Shown piece after piece: positions 12,369 to 21,591 of a stretch of DNA of 64,000 nt (position 1 is its first letter; every line of letters begins with the position of its first letter). The position numbers and the translations under genes were made by a program. The DNA lies in the NCBI RefSeq assembly GCF_002086735.1, contig NZ_MVIJ01000005.1:62001-126000 (forward strand). Direction: 5' to 3'. The stretch is from Mycobacterium scrofulaceum (GTDB taxonomy: Bacteria; Actinomycetota; Actinomycetes; Mycobacteriales; Mycobacteriaceae). A model generated the notes under the pieces. It did not search any database. It saw nothing but the letters and a program-made list of their open reading frames with translations, and was not told the DNA's origin.

Positions 12369-14064
12369 GGATCCCGGCCTCCGATCGCCGCGGCGCCGGG
12401 ACGTCGCTGCGGATCTTCCCGGTCGCCATCCGCTCGGCCAGCCGCGAGGCCAGCGCCATGATCGTCAGCGCCGGGTTCGCCGAGCCCTGCGTGGGGCACA
12501 CCGAGCCGTCGGCGAGGAACAGGTTCGGCACGCCCCACACCCGGTGGTCGGAGTCGACCACCGAGTTGTCCGGCCGGGTACCCATCCGGGCGCCGCCGAT
12601 CAGGTGGGCGAACCGCTGGATGGTGAGCACATCCTGGGCGCCGGCGGCGTGCAGGATGTCGCCGATCACCTTGGTGGAGTAGGCCATGTTGGCCTTGTCG
12701 TTGTCGCACAGCGTGTAGTCGAACCGGGCGATCGGGAGGCCGTACGGGTCGGTCTCGTCGGCGACGGTGACCCGATTGTCGGGACGCGGCAGCAGCTCGT
12801 TGAGCACGCCGATGGTCGCCCAGTGGTTGTAGTCGCGCATGTACTCGCGCAACGCGCGGCCCCAGTGCCCGTCGGCCATCACGTGCTCGGCCCATCCGAT
12901 GGGCATGGGCGACACGGTCTGGATCGAGAACCCGCGGGCGAACCCCCGCGACGGGTCGGTCTCGTAGAACTGCTCCGAGGACACCTCCGGGGGCGGGGCC
13001 TTGTACATGCGGATCTCGTCCGACCACCGGCCCGCGGACTGCGTGGCACCCTGCACCATCACGTAGCGGCCGACCTGATCGTCGTTGTTGCCCAAGCCGT
13101 TCGGGAAGCGGTCGTCCGCCGAATTCAACAGCAGGCGCGGCGTTTCGATGGAATACCCCGCGATCGCGACGACCTTCGCCCGTTGCAACCGTTCGGTGCC
13201 GCCGATCTCGTCGTAGTAGACGACCCCGCGCGCGGCGCCGCTCTCGTCGAGCTCGACGCGGGCGGCCATGCAGTTGGCGCGGATCTCCACCGCGTGCGCG
13301 AGCGCGTCGGGCAGGTGCGTGACGTACGGGCTGGCCTTGGCGTTGACCTTGCAGCCCTGCAGGCAGTAACCGCGGTAGATGCAGTGCGGCCGGTTGCCGA
13401 AGGTGCCGTTGACGATGCCGACGGGCCCGACCCGCATCTCGATGCCGAGCTGCATCGCCCCGCGCCACAGCTTGGCGGCGGCGCCGGAAATCGGGTGCGG
13501 GGAGAAGGGATAGCGGTGGGGATGGCCCCACGGCCAGTTCTGCCCGGCCACCGGCAACTCGAGCTCGATGCGCTCGTAGTGGGGGCGGACGTCTTCGTAG
13601 CGGATCGGCCAGTCCGTTCCGACCCCGTCGAGGGTGTAGGTGTGAAAATCGCTGGGATGGAATCGCGGGGTGTAGCCGGCGTAGTGGACCATCGAGCCCC
13701 CCACGCCTCGCCCGGAGTTGTTCTTGCCCAGCTCGATTGGGTCGTCGCCGCCGATGATGCGCTTCTGGGTCCAGTACAGGGAGTGGGAGCCGGCCTCGTC
13801 GGACACCCAGTCCTCGTCCGGGTGCCAGAACGGGCCCGCCTCGAGGATCACCACCCGCCAGCCGGCGCGCGCCAGCCGTTGCGCGAGCACCGACCCGCCG
13901 GCGCCCGCGCCGACGACCACCAGGTCGACCTCGTCGCCGTCGTCGTAGCGCCGCATGGTCTTTTCACCGGGCAGGTCGCGGGAATGCACGTCGAGCAGGA
14001 ACCGTGATTCGTTGTCCTTCGGCCCGACCGCACCCTTGAGCAGTCCGCGGAGTCGGTCGCCCAT
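12361..14064 (-). CDS. GMC-family FAD oxidoreductase (gluconate/sugar dehydrogenase FAD-subunit-like)
   Basis: About 567 aa. The FAD motif VVVGAGAGGSVLAQRL lies near residue 50, after a 45-residue N-terminal extension. The C-terminal GMC block includes IGGARMGTRPDNSVVD and VPNLFLADGSVCPTQGSANP. A cysteine-rich patch (HCIYRGYCLQGC) resembles gluconate-2-dehydrogenase/sorbitol-type FAD subunits. ATG 14064 shares a base with the stop of the upstream gene (TGATG), and a GTG at 14067 is an alternative. The upstream gene encodes a gluconate dehydrogenase subunit-3-like partner, supporting a membrane-associated polyol/sugar dehydrogenase. Confidence 0.9.
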   Translation of the reverse strand: MGDRLRGLLKGAVGPKDNESRFLLDVHSRDLPGEKTMRRYDDGDEVDLVVVGAGAGGSVLAQRLARAGWRVVILEAGPFWHPDEDWVSDEAGSHSLYWTQKRIIGGDDPIELGKNNSGRGVGGSMVHYAGYTPRFHPSDFHTYTLDGVGTDWPIRYEDVRPHYERIELELPVAGQNWPWGHPHRYPFSPHPISGAAAKLWRGAMQLGIEMRVGPVGIVNGTFGNRPHCIYRGYCLQGCKVNAKASPYVTHLPDALAHAVEIRANCMAARVELDESGAARGVVYYDEIGGTERLQRAKVVAIAGYSIETPRLLLNSADDRFPNGLGNNDDQVGRYVMVQGATQSAGRWSDEIRMYKAPPPEVSSEQFYETDPSRGFARGFSIQTVSPMPIGWAEHVMADGHWGRALREYMRDYNHWATIGVLNELLPRPDNRVTVADETDPYGLPIARFDYTLCDNDKANMAYSTKVIGDILHAAGAQDVLTIQRFAHLIGGARMGTRPDNSVVDSDHRVWGVPNLFLADGSVCPTQGSANPALTIMALASRLAERMATGKIRSDVPAPRRSEAGIRG

Positions 14065-14810
14065 CACAGTTCACCGTTTCGGACCACGCGGACCGGGTCC
14101 TCGTCCGTGGCGCCCGGGGTCTCGAACGGTTCGCGCGCGGAGGCGGGGCCGGTGGCGCCGCCGAGGCGCATGAAGCCGCGCGGATAGGCGGGGCCGCCGA
14201 ACCCGATCTCGTTCCACGCCCAAGGGTGGGAGTAGAAGCCGGACAACGTCATTCGCATGCACACCGACCACGCGCGTTTGACGTTCAGACGCTCCCAGGC
14301 GCCGCCGTCCAGGTCGCCCTGCGCGAACTGGTCGACGATCGCCTCGCGGGTCTCGGGGTCGGCGTCGGCGAATGACGACTTCCCGTACCGGCGGGACGCG
14401 GTCTCGTCGAGGCCACGCAGCACCAGCCGCCAGGTGTCGCGGTCGTCAGGCATGCCGGCGTACTGGTAGCCGTCGAGGCGCCCGTCGGCGAGCTTGGAGT
14501 CGACCGACTCGGGCACGGGCACCCGCGGCTCACGGTCCTGGGCCAGCACCGTGTCGCAGAACGCGCGCAGGCACGGCTCCTCGTCCGGGCCGAAGAACCG
14601 CAGCGGGCCGGGCGGTTCCAGCCGCGCCAGCACCACCTTCTTAGTGGCCTCGTCCCACGAGTCGGTGGTTTCCAGAACGTCGTAATCCGGGTAACGGCCG
14701 ATCATTTGGGGTGTGATGCCCCGGCGTTGCTTGGGAAGCCAGGACGGGTGCGGGGGCTGGCGATCGGGGCGTAGGTTGGGCAGGTGGTCGGGGCGAGAGG
14801 TGTCGGCCAT
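14064..14810 (-). CDS. Gluconate 2-dehydrogenase subunit 3 family protein
   Basis: 248 aa from ATG 14810 (MADTSRPDHLP). It shows the subunit-3 pattern: an acidic central part (PCLRAFCDTVLAQD, ETREAIVDQFAQGDLDG) and a C-terminal GFYSHPWAWNEIGFGGPAYPRG block. Such proteins assemble with a GMC FAD subunit. There is no Tat or Sec signal. It starts 5 bases after the membrane-protein gene stop and is coupled to the GMC gene, so the three probably form one complex. No cytochrome subunit is seen. Confidence 0.82.
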   Translation of the reverse strand: MADTSRPDHLPNLRPDRQPPHPSWLPKQRRGITPQMIGRYPDYDVLETTDSWDEATKKVVLARLEPPGPLRFFGPDEEPCLRAFCDTVLAQDREPRVPVPESVDSKLADGRLDGYQYAGMPDDRDTWRLVLRGLDETASRRYGKSSFADADPETREAIVDQFAQGDLDGGAWERLNVKRAWSVCMRMTLSGFYSHPWAWNEIGFGGPAYPRGFMRLGGATGPASAREPFETPGATDEDPVRVVRNGEL

Positions 14811-14815
14811 CGCGC

Positions 14816-15295
14816 TCAGCCCCGGAATCGCTCGCGCCGCAGGATCGATGCGAGCAGGCCCATCCCGCCGACCATGCACATCAGCCCGGGCGCCGCGATG
14901 GGCGGCCCCATGGGCACGTTGTAGGACGCGTTCTTCCACCCGCCCGGCTTGCGCGCGACCCCGCGGGCGTGCAGGTATTCACCCATCAGGCCGTTGGCGG
15001 TGTAGATGCCCGCGGTGATCGGCAGCCAGAGCTTGGCCCAGCGCCGCGAGAACACCCCGCCGATCCCGGCGACCACCACGGGCGGCGTCACCACGATCGG
15101 ACTCCACATCCACTTGTTGCCGAAGCTGGCCTTGTAGTGCTCGAAATAGATCTCCGCCGTCGTGACGACGGCGGCGATGGCCGTCAGGCCGGACAGCGAG
15201 CGTTCGAAGCGGCCGTGGGCCACGTCGTACAGCGCCCGCTCGGTGAGCTGTTGTGCCTCGCCGGTTCGCCGTCCTCCGTTGCCTAACAACAACAT
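14816..15295 (-). CDS. Small multi-pass membrane protein of the sugar-oxidation operon
   Basis: 159 aa with about four hydrophobic segments (LTAIAAVVTTAEIYF, IVVTPPVVVAGIGGVF, LWLPITAGIYTANGLM, GLMCMVGGMGLLASIL). I do not recognise a named family. It is followed after 5 bases by the subunit-3-like gene and then the GMC dehydrogenase, so it may anchor the dehydrogenase to the membrane or pass electrons to quinone (inference; no haem motif is obvious). Confidence 0.7.
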   Translation of the reverse strand: MLLLGNGGRRTGEAQQLTERALYDVAHGRFERSLSGLTAIAAVVTTAEIYFEHYKASFGNKWMWSPIVVTPPVVVAGIGGVFSRRWAKLWLPITAGIYTANGLMGEYLHARGVARKPGGWKNASYNVPMGPPIAAPGLMCMVGGMGLLASILRRERFRG

Positions 15296-15328
15296 TGGTT
15301 TCCCTTCCTGGCTCGTTGGTTCACCGAG

Positions 15329-15436
15329 CTACCGGCTCGGTCTCGATTTCTTCGCGAACTGCCTGGCCGCGGCCATGGGGCCGGGAATGCCTTGATGAGT
15401 CGTCCGCACCAAACGGGGCCGGTCCTCGTAGCCCAT
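15329..15436 (-). CDS. Possible 35-aa basic leader protein upstream of the sugar-oxidation operon
   Basis: ATG 15436 follows a GTGAGG ribosome-binding-like sequence. The product is short and Arg/Lys-rich (C-terminus AAARQFAKKSRPSR) and ends 33 bases before the membrane-protein ATG, same strand. No family recognised. It could be a small protein or a leader ORF; a chance ORF is not excluded in this GC-rich sequence. Confidence 0.35.
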   Translation of the reverse strand: MGYEDRPRLVRTTHQGIPGPMAAARQFAKKSRPSR

Positions 15437-15685
15437 GCGTCACCTCACTTTTGGACCGAAACACACTCTGGCGACCACCGCGCGATGACGAATCGCGCTG
15501 ACTGCCCAGAGAACTGGAAGCGCCCAGCTGTGTGTTTCAACCGAGGTGGTCCCGACGACGCGTCGTGACCGAAGCGCATCCGGTGCGTACCCGATTCCCG
15601 TCGGGGTAAACAGTCCGATCGGTGTCGGGTCGGGGCGTCGAGGTCTCCGCTCGGTTGGTCGGTGGCGCGTGGCATACTCGAACAC

Positions 15686-17137
15686 ATGTTCGAATATGCC
15701 GAGGCGTCGCGGTGGTCGCCGGAATCGGCGGTGCTGCTGGATCGGGTGCGCGAGGCCGGGCGTGCGGAGGCGCGGTCGGCCGCGCAGCGTTTGGTGGCGG
15801 TCGGGGATTTGTTGGTGTTGCGCTGCCGGGATTCGGGGGAACAGGCGGACTGGGCGGCCGATGCGTGGCAGGCGGTCGCCGCGCAGGTCGGTGCGGCGCT
15901 GGGATGCAGTGTGGCGATGGCGCACAGCTATCTGCGGTATGCGATGGCGCTGCGTGAGCGGCTGCCGCGGGTGGGTGAGGTGTTTCGGGCCGGCGATATC
16001 GACTATCGGGCGTTTCAGACGATCGTGTTTCGCACCGATCTGATCACCGACGCCGACGCGTTGGCGCGGGTGGATGCGCGGCTTGCGGCGTTGCTGTCGC
16101 GGCGCCCGTCGCTGACCCGGGGCGGGTTGAGCGCGGCGGTGGATCGGGTGGTGGCGTTGGTGGACGCCGACGCGGTGCGCCGGGCCAAGGACGCGATCGC
16201 CGAGCGGTTTGTGGACGTGCAGGCCAACGAGTCGGGGATGGCCTGGCTGACCGGCAGCGTGTTCGGCGCCGACGGGGAGGCGCTGGATCGGCGCCTCGAT
16301 GAGCTGGCGCGCGGCGTGTGTGGCGCCGATCCGCGTAACCATCGCCAGCGGCGCGCCGATGCGCTGGCGGCGTTGGCGGCCGGGGCGGACCGGTTGCGCT
16401 GCCAGTGCGCCACGCCGGGGTGCGCGGCGGCTGAGCGCGCTCCCGGCCATGTGGTGATCCATGTGGTCGCCGAGCAGGCCACCGTCGCCGGCCACGGCGC
16501 GGTCCCGGGCGTGGTGCCCGGCTACGAGGGACTCCTGCCCGCCGAGGTCGTCGCCGAGTTGGCCGGCTCGGCCAAGCTGGTGCCGCTGAACCCGCCGACG
16601 CAGGCCGAGCCGCGCTACACCCCTTCGGCCGGGCTCGCCGATTTCGTGCGGTGCCGGGATCTGACGTGTCGGGCGCCGGGGTGTGATCGCCCGGCCGTCG
16701 ACTGCGATATCGACCATACGATCCCCTATGCCGAGGGTGGTTCGACGCATCCGTCGAACCTGAAAGCCTTGTGCCGCCAACATCATTTGCTCAAGACGTT
16801 CTGGGGGTGGCGCGACGAACAGCTGCCCGACGGCACGCTGATCTGGCGGCTGCCCGACGGGCACACCTACGTCACCACCCCGGGCAGCGCGTTGCTGTTC
16901 CCCACGCTGTGCGCGCCCACCGGCGACCCGCCGGTCACCCCCGTGCCCGCCGAGCGCTGCGGGCAGCGCACCGCGATGATGCCGCTGCGCACCCGCACCC
17001 GCGCCCAGAACCGGGCCCAGCGCATCGCCACCGAACGCCACCACAACCGCCAGGCCCGGCTGGCCACCCCACCCGCAACCACCCAAGCCGCACCCCCCGG
17101 ACCCGCGCCCCCCGACGACGAACCGCCGCCCTTCTGA
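15686..17137 (+). CDS. HNH endonuclease-type protein of the 13E12/DUF222 family
   Basis: 483 aa from ATG 15686 (MFEYAEASRW); an upstream in-frame start at 15662 is less likely. The N-terminal DUF222 domain spans ~1-300. The C-terminal HNH module shows the CRDLTCRAPGC zinc-like pair, CDIDHTIPYAEGG and CRQHHLLK. The proline/alanine-rich tail (PPGPAPPDDEPPPF) is common in the family. 13E12 proteins are multicopy in mycobacteria and some sit in REP13E12 elements used as phage attachment sites; no element borders were seen here. It converges on the MspA-like gene 7 bases away. Confidence 0.88.
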   Translation: MFEYAEASRWSPESAVLLDRVREAGRAEARSAAQRLVAVGDLLVLRCRDSGEQADWAADAWQAVAAQVGAALGCSVAMAHSYLRYAMALRERLPRVGEVFRAGDIDYRAFQTIVFRTDLITDADALARVDARLAALLSRRPSLTRGGLSAAVDRVVALVDADAVRRAKDAIAERFVDVQANESGMAWLTGSVFGADGEALDRRLDELARGVCGADPRNHRQRRADALAALAAGADRLRCQCATPGCAAAERAPGHVVIHVVAEQATVAGHGAVPGVVPGYEGLLPAEVVAELAGSAKLVPLNPPTQAEPRYTPSAGLADFVRCRDLTCRAPGCDRPAVDCDIDHTIPYAEGGSTHPSNLKALCRQHHLLKTFWGWRDEQLPDGTLIWRLPDGHTYVTTPGSALLFPTLCAPTGDPPVTPVPAERCGQRTAMMPLRTRTRAQNRAQRIATERHHNRQARLATPPATTQAAPPGPAPPDDEPPPF

Positions 17138-17144
17138 TCGCGGG

Positions 17145-17858
17145 TCAGACGGTCTTGGTGACGCCGACGTAGGACAGCACGACGTCGGATTCGTCGGTCA
17201 TCTGGGTCAGCGTCGCGTAGGACCGGATGAACGACTGGCCCACGCACCCGTCGATCTTGACGTGGAAGCCGGTGACGATGACCCGCGGATTCGCGCCCTT
17301 GAAATCCTTCCTGGCCACCGGAACGACGACTACGACGCCGGGCTTGAGGCCCACGGTGACCACCCCGTTGAGGGGCACGGTGACCAATGGCACCGCTATG
17401 GGCGTACCGGCGCCCAGGCCCGCGATGCCAATCCCCGGGCTGACGCCGGCGCTGCCCGCGATGGTGACGCCGTTGGACGTGCTCATGTCGATTCCGCAGC
17501 CGATCTCGTAACCCACCTCGAGGAGGCCGTGAGGCTCTTCGAGTCCCTCCAGCGAGGCGAAGAAGGTGCCGCGGGAGAGGTATTCGCGGGAGGAGACCGC
17601 GGTGGTCAGCGGCGCGATCGGGACCTGCGACTCGTCCCTCGCCCCCAGCGTCAGGTCCCAGCCTTCGGGCGTCGTGTACGTGACCGGATCGGACGAGGGC
17701 ACCACCCCCTCGTCCGGCGCGGCCGCAGCGGTGGCGGCGGCGTTTTCCGTGTCGGGATCGGCGGCCGCCCGGGGCGCCATGACCGCCGACATGACGGCAC
17801 ACAACGCGAGGATCGAAGCGCGACGAACGACCACTGCTACCGGCCACACGTGCGACAC
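17145..17858 (-). CDS. MspA-family outer-membrane porin-like protein
   Basis: 237 aa. Arginine-containing N-terminus and hydrophobic core end with a signal cleavage motif near APRAAADP (~residue 33). The mature part has the MspA pattern: a WDLTLGARDESQV start, REYLSRGTFFASLEG, and GLLEVGYEIGCGIDMS, with many alternating hydrophobic residues for beta strands. MspA proteins form octameric mycomembrane pores. Two cysteines (in EIGCGI and IDGCVG) could pair. An inverted repeat upstream (17923-17935) may be regulatory. Confidence 0.8.
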   Translation of the reverse strand: MSHVWPVAVVVRRASILALCAVMSAVMAPRAAADPDTENAAATAAAAPDEGVVPSSDPVTYTTPEGWDLTLGARDESQVPIAPLTTAVSSREYLSRGTFFASLEGLEEPHGLLEVGYEIGCGIDMSTSNGVTIAGSAGVSPGIGIAGLGAGTPIAVPLVTVPLNGVVTVGLKPGVVVVVPVARKDFKGANPRVIVTGFHVKIDGCVGQSFIRSYATLTQMTDESDVVLSYVGVTKTV

Positions 17859-17922
17859 CGTATGTACCGCCCGATTCCGCTCGCGAAATTTGCTGGCCCA
17901 CTCGGCAAAGTCGTTGTTTGTT

Positions 17923-17935
17923 CGTAACCGTTACG
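17923..17935. promoter_or_regulatory. Inverted repeat CGTAAC-C-GTTACG upstream of the porin gene
   Basis: A perfect 6+1+6 palindrome in the divergent interval between the porin (minus) and the small secreted protein (plus). Position and symmetry fit a transcription-factor site; the factor is unknown. Confidence 0.3.
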
Positions 17936-18026
17936 GGATGTAGGTGCGGAATTCGAGGGATGGCCGCTGCGCTGGTCCTGCCGGTAGAATCGGCGCATCG
18001 GTAACCAGAGCCCGGGGAGGGCGGCG

Positions 18027-18272
18027 ATGAAGACCCACCTGCGCGCTCGTGGACTCCTCGCCGGCGCGGTCACTGTCTTTGCCCTCACGGGCGGCACCGG
18101 CGTAGCCCACGCGGATCCCGACCCCGTCCTGCCGCCGGCGCCGGGCATCATCAATCAATTGGTGACGTCGACCCCGGCGTTGTCTCCCGACACGGCCGAC
18201 GAAAACGGTCCCGCAATGGGCTCCAACGCGGTCGGGATGGTCTGCGAGAACCAGTTCGCCCACTGCCGGTAG
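18027..18272 (+). CDS. Small secreted hypothetical protein
   Basis: 81 aa, ATG 18027 preceded by GGGGAGGG. A clear Sec signal peptide (MKTHLRARGLLAGAVTVFAL, cleavage near AHADPDP) leaves a mature part of ~50 residues with Pro-rich start and two cysteines near the C-terminus (CENQFAHC). Such short mycobacterial exported proteins usually have no known function. It is 123 bases upstream of the Rv1683-like gene. Confidence 0.7.
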   Translation: MKTHLRARGLLAGAVTVFALTGGTGVAHADPDPVLPPAPGIINQLVTSTPALSPDTADENGPAMGSNAVGMVCENQFAHCR

Positions 18273-18395
18273 GCCCGTCTCGCACCCTCGATGATCGTGT
18301 CGCTCGTCCGGCCGCGGGCAAATCACCTGGCCAGGACCGCCGGGGCCCCCCGGTGTGCCATGATGTCGGAGCTGTCAAGACATAGGGGAGCGGCC

Positions 18396-21383
18396 GTGGA
18401 TCTCAACTTGTCGATTGTCACGCGACCGGTCGAGCGCCTGATCGCTACGGCGCAGAACGGGCTGGAGGTCGTCCGGCTGGGGGGCTTGGAAACGGGCAGC
18501 GTCCCATCGCCGTCGCAGATCGTCGAGAGCGTACCGATGTACAAGCTCCGGCGGTACTTCCCGCCGGACGTCCGGGGGGACAAGCCGCCGGTCGGCCCGC
18601 CGGTGCTGATGGTGCACCCGATGATGATGTCGGCGAACATGTGGGACGTCACCCGCGAGGAAGGCGCGGTGGGCATCCTGCACGCCAACGGGCTGGACCC
18701 CTGGGTCATCGACTTCGGCGAACCCGACAAGGTCGAGGGCGGCATGCGCCGCACCCTGGCCGACCACATCGTCGCGCTCAGCCAGGCCATCGACACGGTC
18801 AAAGAGGTCACCGGCAGCGACATCCACCTGGTCGGCTATTCGCAGGGCGGCATGTGGTGCTACCAGGTCGCCGCCTACCGCCGCTCGAAGAGCCTGGCCA
18901 GCATCGTCACCTTCGGTTCGCCGGTGGACACCCTGGCCGCCCTGCCCATGGGCATCCCGCCCAACTTCGCCGCTCCCGCCGCCAACTTCATGGCCGACCA
19001 CGTCTTCAGCCGGCTGGCGATCCCCAGCTGGATGGCGCGCACCGGCTTTCAGATGCTCGACCCGCTCAAGACGGCCAAGGCGCGGGTGGATTTCGTGCGC
19101 CAGCTGCACGACCGCGAGGCGCTGCTCCCGCGCGAACAGCAGCGCCGATTCCTCGAGCGCGAGGGCTGGATCGCGTGGTCGGGCCCGGCGATCTCCGAAC
19201 TGCTCAAACAGTTCATCGCGCACAACCGGATGATGACGGGCGGGTTCGCCGTCAACGGCCAGATGGTCACGCTCACCGACATCACCTGCCCGGTGCTGGC
19301 CTTCGTCGGCGAGGTGGACGACATCGGCCAACCGGCCTCGGTGCGCGGCATCCGGCGGGCCGCCCCGGACGCCGAGGTTTACGAATCCACCATCCGCACA
19401 GGGCATTTCGGCCTGGTGGTGGGATCGAAAGCGGCGCAACAGAGCTGGCCGACCGTCGCCGCCTGGGTGAAATGGCTGTCGACCGGCGGCGACAAGCCGG
19501 ACGGCATCGACCTGATGGCCGACCAGCCCGGGGAGCACACCGACAGCGGCGTCGCGCTGAGCTCGCGGATCACCCACGGCATCGGTGAGGTCTCCGAGGC
19601 GGCGCTGGGCATGGTGCGTGGCGCCGCCAACACGGTGGTCGCGGCCAACAAGTCGATGCGCACCCTGGCCGTCGAAACGGCCCGCACGCTGCCGCGTCTG
19701 GTCCGGCTGGGACAGATCAACGACCACACTCGCATCTCCCTGGGCCGCATCATCGACGAACAGGCCCGCGACGCCCCGCAGGGCGAGTTCCTGCTGTTCG
19801 ACGGCCGCGTGCACACCTACGAGGCCGTCAACCGCCGCATCAACAACGTCGTCCGCGGCCTGATCGAGGTCGGCGTGAGGCAGGGCGACCGGGTGGGCGT
19901 CCTGATGGAGACGCGGCCCAGCGCGCTGGTGGCCATCGCCGCGCTGTCCCGGTTGGGCGCGATCGCGGTCGTGATGCGGCCGGACGCCGACCTGGCCGCG
20001 TCGGTCCGGCTCGGGGGAGTGACCGAGTTGCTGACCGACCCCACGAACCTGGGGGCGGTGCTGGCGTCCGACCGCCAGGGGCTGCGGCAAGTGCTGGTCC
20101 TCGGCGGCGGCGAGGCGCGGGACCTGCACCTGCCCGACGACAGCGACGTCATCGACATGGAACGGATCGACCCGGACGCCGTCGCGCTGCCCGGGTGGTA
20201 CCGGCCCAACCCGGGACTGGCCCGGGACCTGGCGTTCATCGCGTTCAGCGCGGCCGGTGGCGAGCTGGTGGCCAGGCAGATCACCAACTACCGCTGGGCG
20301 GTGTCGGCCTTCGGGACCGCCTCGACGGCCGCGCTGGACCGGCGGGACACCGTGTACTGCCTGACCCCGCTGCACCACGAGTCGGCGTTGTTGGTGAGCC
20401 TGGGCGGCGCGGTGGTCGGCGGCACCCGCATCGCGCTGTCCCGCGGCCTGGACCGCGACCGGTTCGTCCAGGAGGTCCGGCAGTACGGCGTCACGGTGGT
20501 GTCCTACACCTGGGCCATGCTGCGCGAGATCGTCGACGACCCCGCGTTCGTGCTGCACGGCAACCACCCGGTGCGGCTGTTCATCGGTTCGGGCATGCCG
20601 ACGGGGCTGTGGGGCCGGGTCGTGGACGCGTTCGCGCCCGCCCATGTCGTCGAGTTCTTCGCCACCACCGACGGACAGGCGGTGCTGGCCAACGTGTCCG
20701 GTGCCAAGGTCGGCAGCAAGGGCCGTCCGCTGCCCGGCGCGGGGCGCATCGAGCTGGGGGCCTACGACGTCGAGCACGACCTGATCCTGGAGAACGAACG
20801 CGGCTTCGTCCAGGTCGCCGAGCCGAAGCAGGTCGGGGTGTTGCTCGCGGCGTCCAACGGCCCGATCGACCCGTCGGCGTCGGTCAAGCGGGGGGTCTTC
20901 GCCGCCGGCGACACCTGGATCTCCACCGAGTACCTGTTCTACCGAGACGACGACGGCGACTACTGGCTGGCGGGCCGGCGCGGCTCGGTGGTCCACACCG
21001 CGCGCGGCCCGGTGTTCGACGAGCCGGTCACCAACGTGCTGGGCGGCATCAACGGCGTCGACCTCGCGGTCACCTACAACGTGCCGCTGGGCGACCGGGA
21101 GGTCGCGGTCTCGGCGGTTACGCTGCTTCCCGGGGCCAGCATCACGGCCGCCGACCTGACCGACGCCGTGGCCAAGATCCCGATCGGCGTGGGTCCCGAC
21201 ATCGTCCAAGTCTGTCCGGAGATGACATTGAGCGCGACATACCGTCCGACCGTCAGCGCGCTGCGCGCGGCCGGCATCCCCAAGCCGGGCCGCCAGGTCT
21301 GGTACTTCGACGCCGAGGGCAATCAGTTCCGGAAGCTGACCTCCGGCGTCCGGTCCGAGCTGAGCGGTCGCGCCGATGGTTGA
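18396..21383 (+). CDS. Bifunctional alpha/beta-hydrolase (lipase) - acyl-CoA synthetase-like fusion, Rv1683 homologue
   Basis: 995 aa from GTG 18396 (AGGGGAG upstream; matches the Rv1683 N-terminus and its ~999 aa length). Residues ~60-390 are an alpha/beta-hydrolase of the PHA-synthase/lipase type with nucleophile serine ~148 in GYSQGGMW. Residues ~450-995 are an AMP-binding acyl-CoA synthetase-like domain, but its core motifs are degenerate (the usual SGTTG-type loop reads FSAAGGELV), so adenylation is not certain. A role in storage-lipid turnover has been proposed for the family. The Trm112-like gene overlaps its end by 8 bases. Confidence 0.88.
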   Translation: MDLNLSIVTRPVERLIATAQNGLEVVRLGGLETGSVPSPSQIVESVPMYKLRRYFPPDVRGDKPPVGPPVLMVHPMMMSANMWDVTREEGAVGILHANGLDPWVIDFGEPDKVEGGMRRTLADHIVALSQAIDTVKEVTGSDIHLVGYSQGGMWCYQVAAYRRSKSLASIVTFGSPVDTLAALPMGIPPNFAAPAANFMADHVFSRLAIPSWMARTGFQMLDPLKTAKARVDFVRQLHDREALLPREQQRRFLEREGWIAWSGPAISELLKQFIAHNRMMTGGFAVNGQMVTLTDITCPVLAFVGEVDDIGQPASVRGIRRAAPDAEVYESTIRTGHFGLVVGSKAAQQSWPTVAAWVKWLSTGGDKPDGIDLMADQPGEHTDSGVALSSRITHGIGEVSEAALGMVRGAANTVVAANKSMRTLAVETARTLPRLVRLGQINDHTRISLGRIIDEQARDAPQGEFLLFDGRVHTYEAVNRRINNVVRGLIEVGVRQGDRVGVLMETRPSALVAIAALSRLGAIAVVMRPDADLAASVRLGGVTELLTDPTNLGAVLASDRQGLRQVLVLGGGEARDLHLPDDSDVIDMERIDPDAVALPGWYRPNPGLARDLAFIAFSAAGGELVARQITNYRWAVSAFGTASTAALDRRDTVYCLTPLHHESALLVSLGGAVVGGTRIALSRGLDRDRFVQEVRQYGVTVVSYTWAMLREIVDDPAFVLHGNHPVRLFIGSGMPTGLWGRVVDAFAPAHVVEFFATTDGQAVLANVSGAKVGSKGRPLPGAGRIELGAYDVEHDLILENERGFVQVAEPKQVGVLLAASNGPIDPSASVKRGVFAAGDTWISTEYLFYRDDDGDYWLAGRRGSVVHTARGPVFDEPVTNVLGGINGVDLAVTYNVPLGDREVAVSAVTLLPGASITAADLTDAVAKIPIGVGPDIVQVCPEMTLSATYRPTVSALRAAGIPKPGRQVWYFDAEGNQFRKLTSGVRSELSGRADG

Positions 21384-21591
21384 CGACGCCCTGCTGAGCA
21401 TCCTGGTCTGCCCGGCCGACCGGGGTCCGTTGCTGCTCGTGGATGACGAGTTGCTGTACAACCCGCGGTTGCGGCGCGCCTACCGCATCGAGGACGGCAT
21501 CCCGGTGCTGCTCGTCGACGAGGCGCGCGACGTCGACGACGACGAGCACGCGCGGCTCATGGCACGAGGCCGTCCGGCAGATCCCCGGTGA
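21376..21591 (+). CDS. Trm112-like/UPF0434 protein, Rv1684 homologue
   Basis: 71 aa. SILVCPADRGPLLL and YRIEDGIPVLL are the Trm112-like signature; family members activate methyltransferases or act as small zinc-ribbon partners. Here only one of the usual cysteines is retained, so zinc binding is doubtful. Its 3' end overlaps the converging TetR gene by 35 bases. Confidence 0.8.
   Translation: MVDDALLSILVCPADRGPLLLVDDELLYNPRLRRAYRIEDGIPVLLVDEARDVDDDEHARLMARGRPADPR

Noticed and set aside
18375..21461. A 1028-codon open frame on the minus strand opposite the Rv1683-like gene
   Set aside because: Shadow frame caused by high third-position GC; its translation is repetitive Arg/Gly/His-rich with no domain, while the plus frame has clear motifs.
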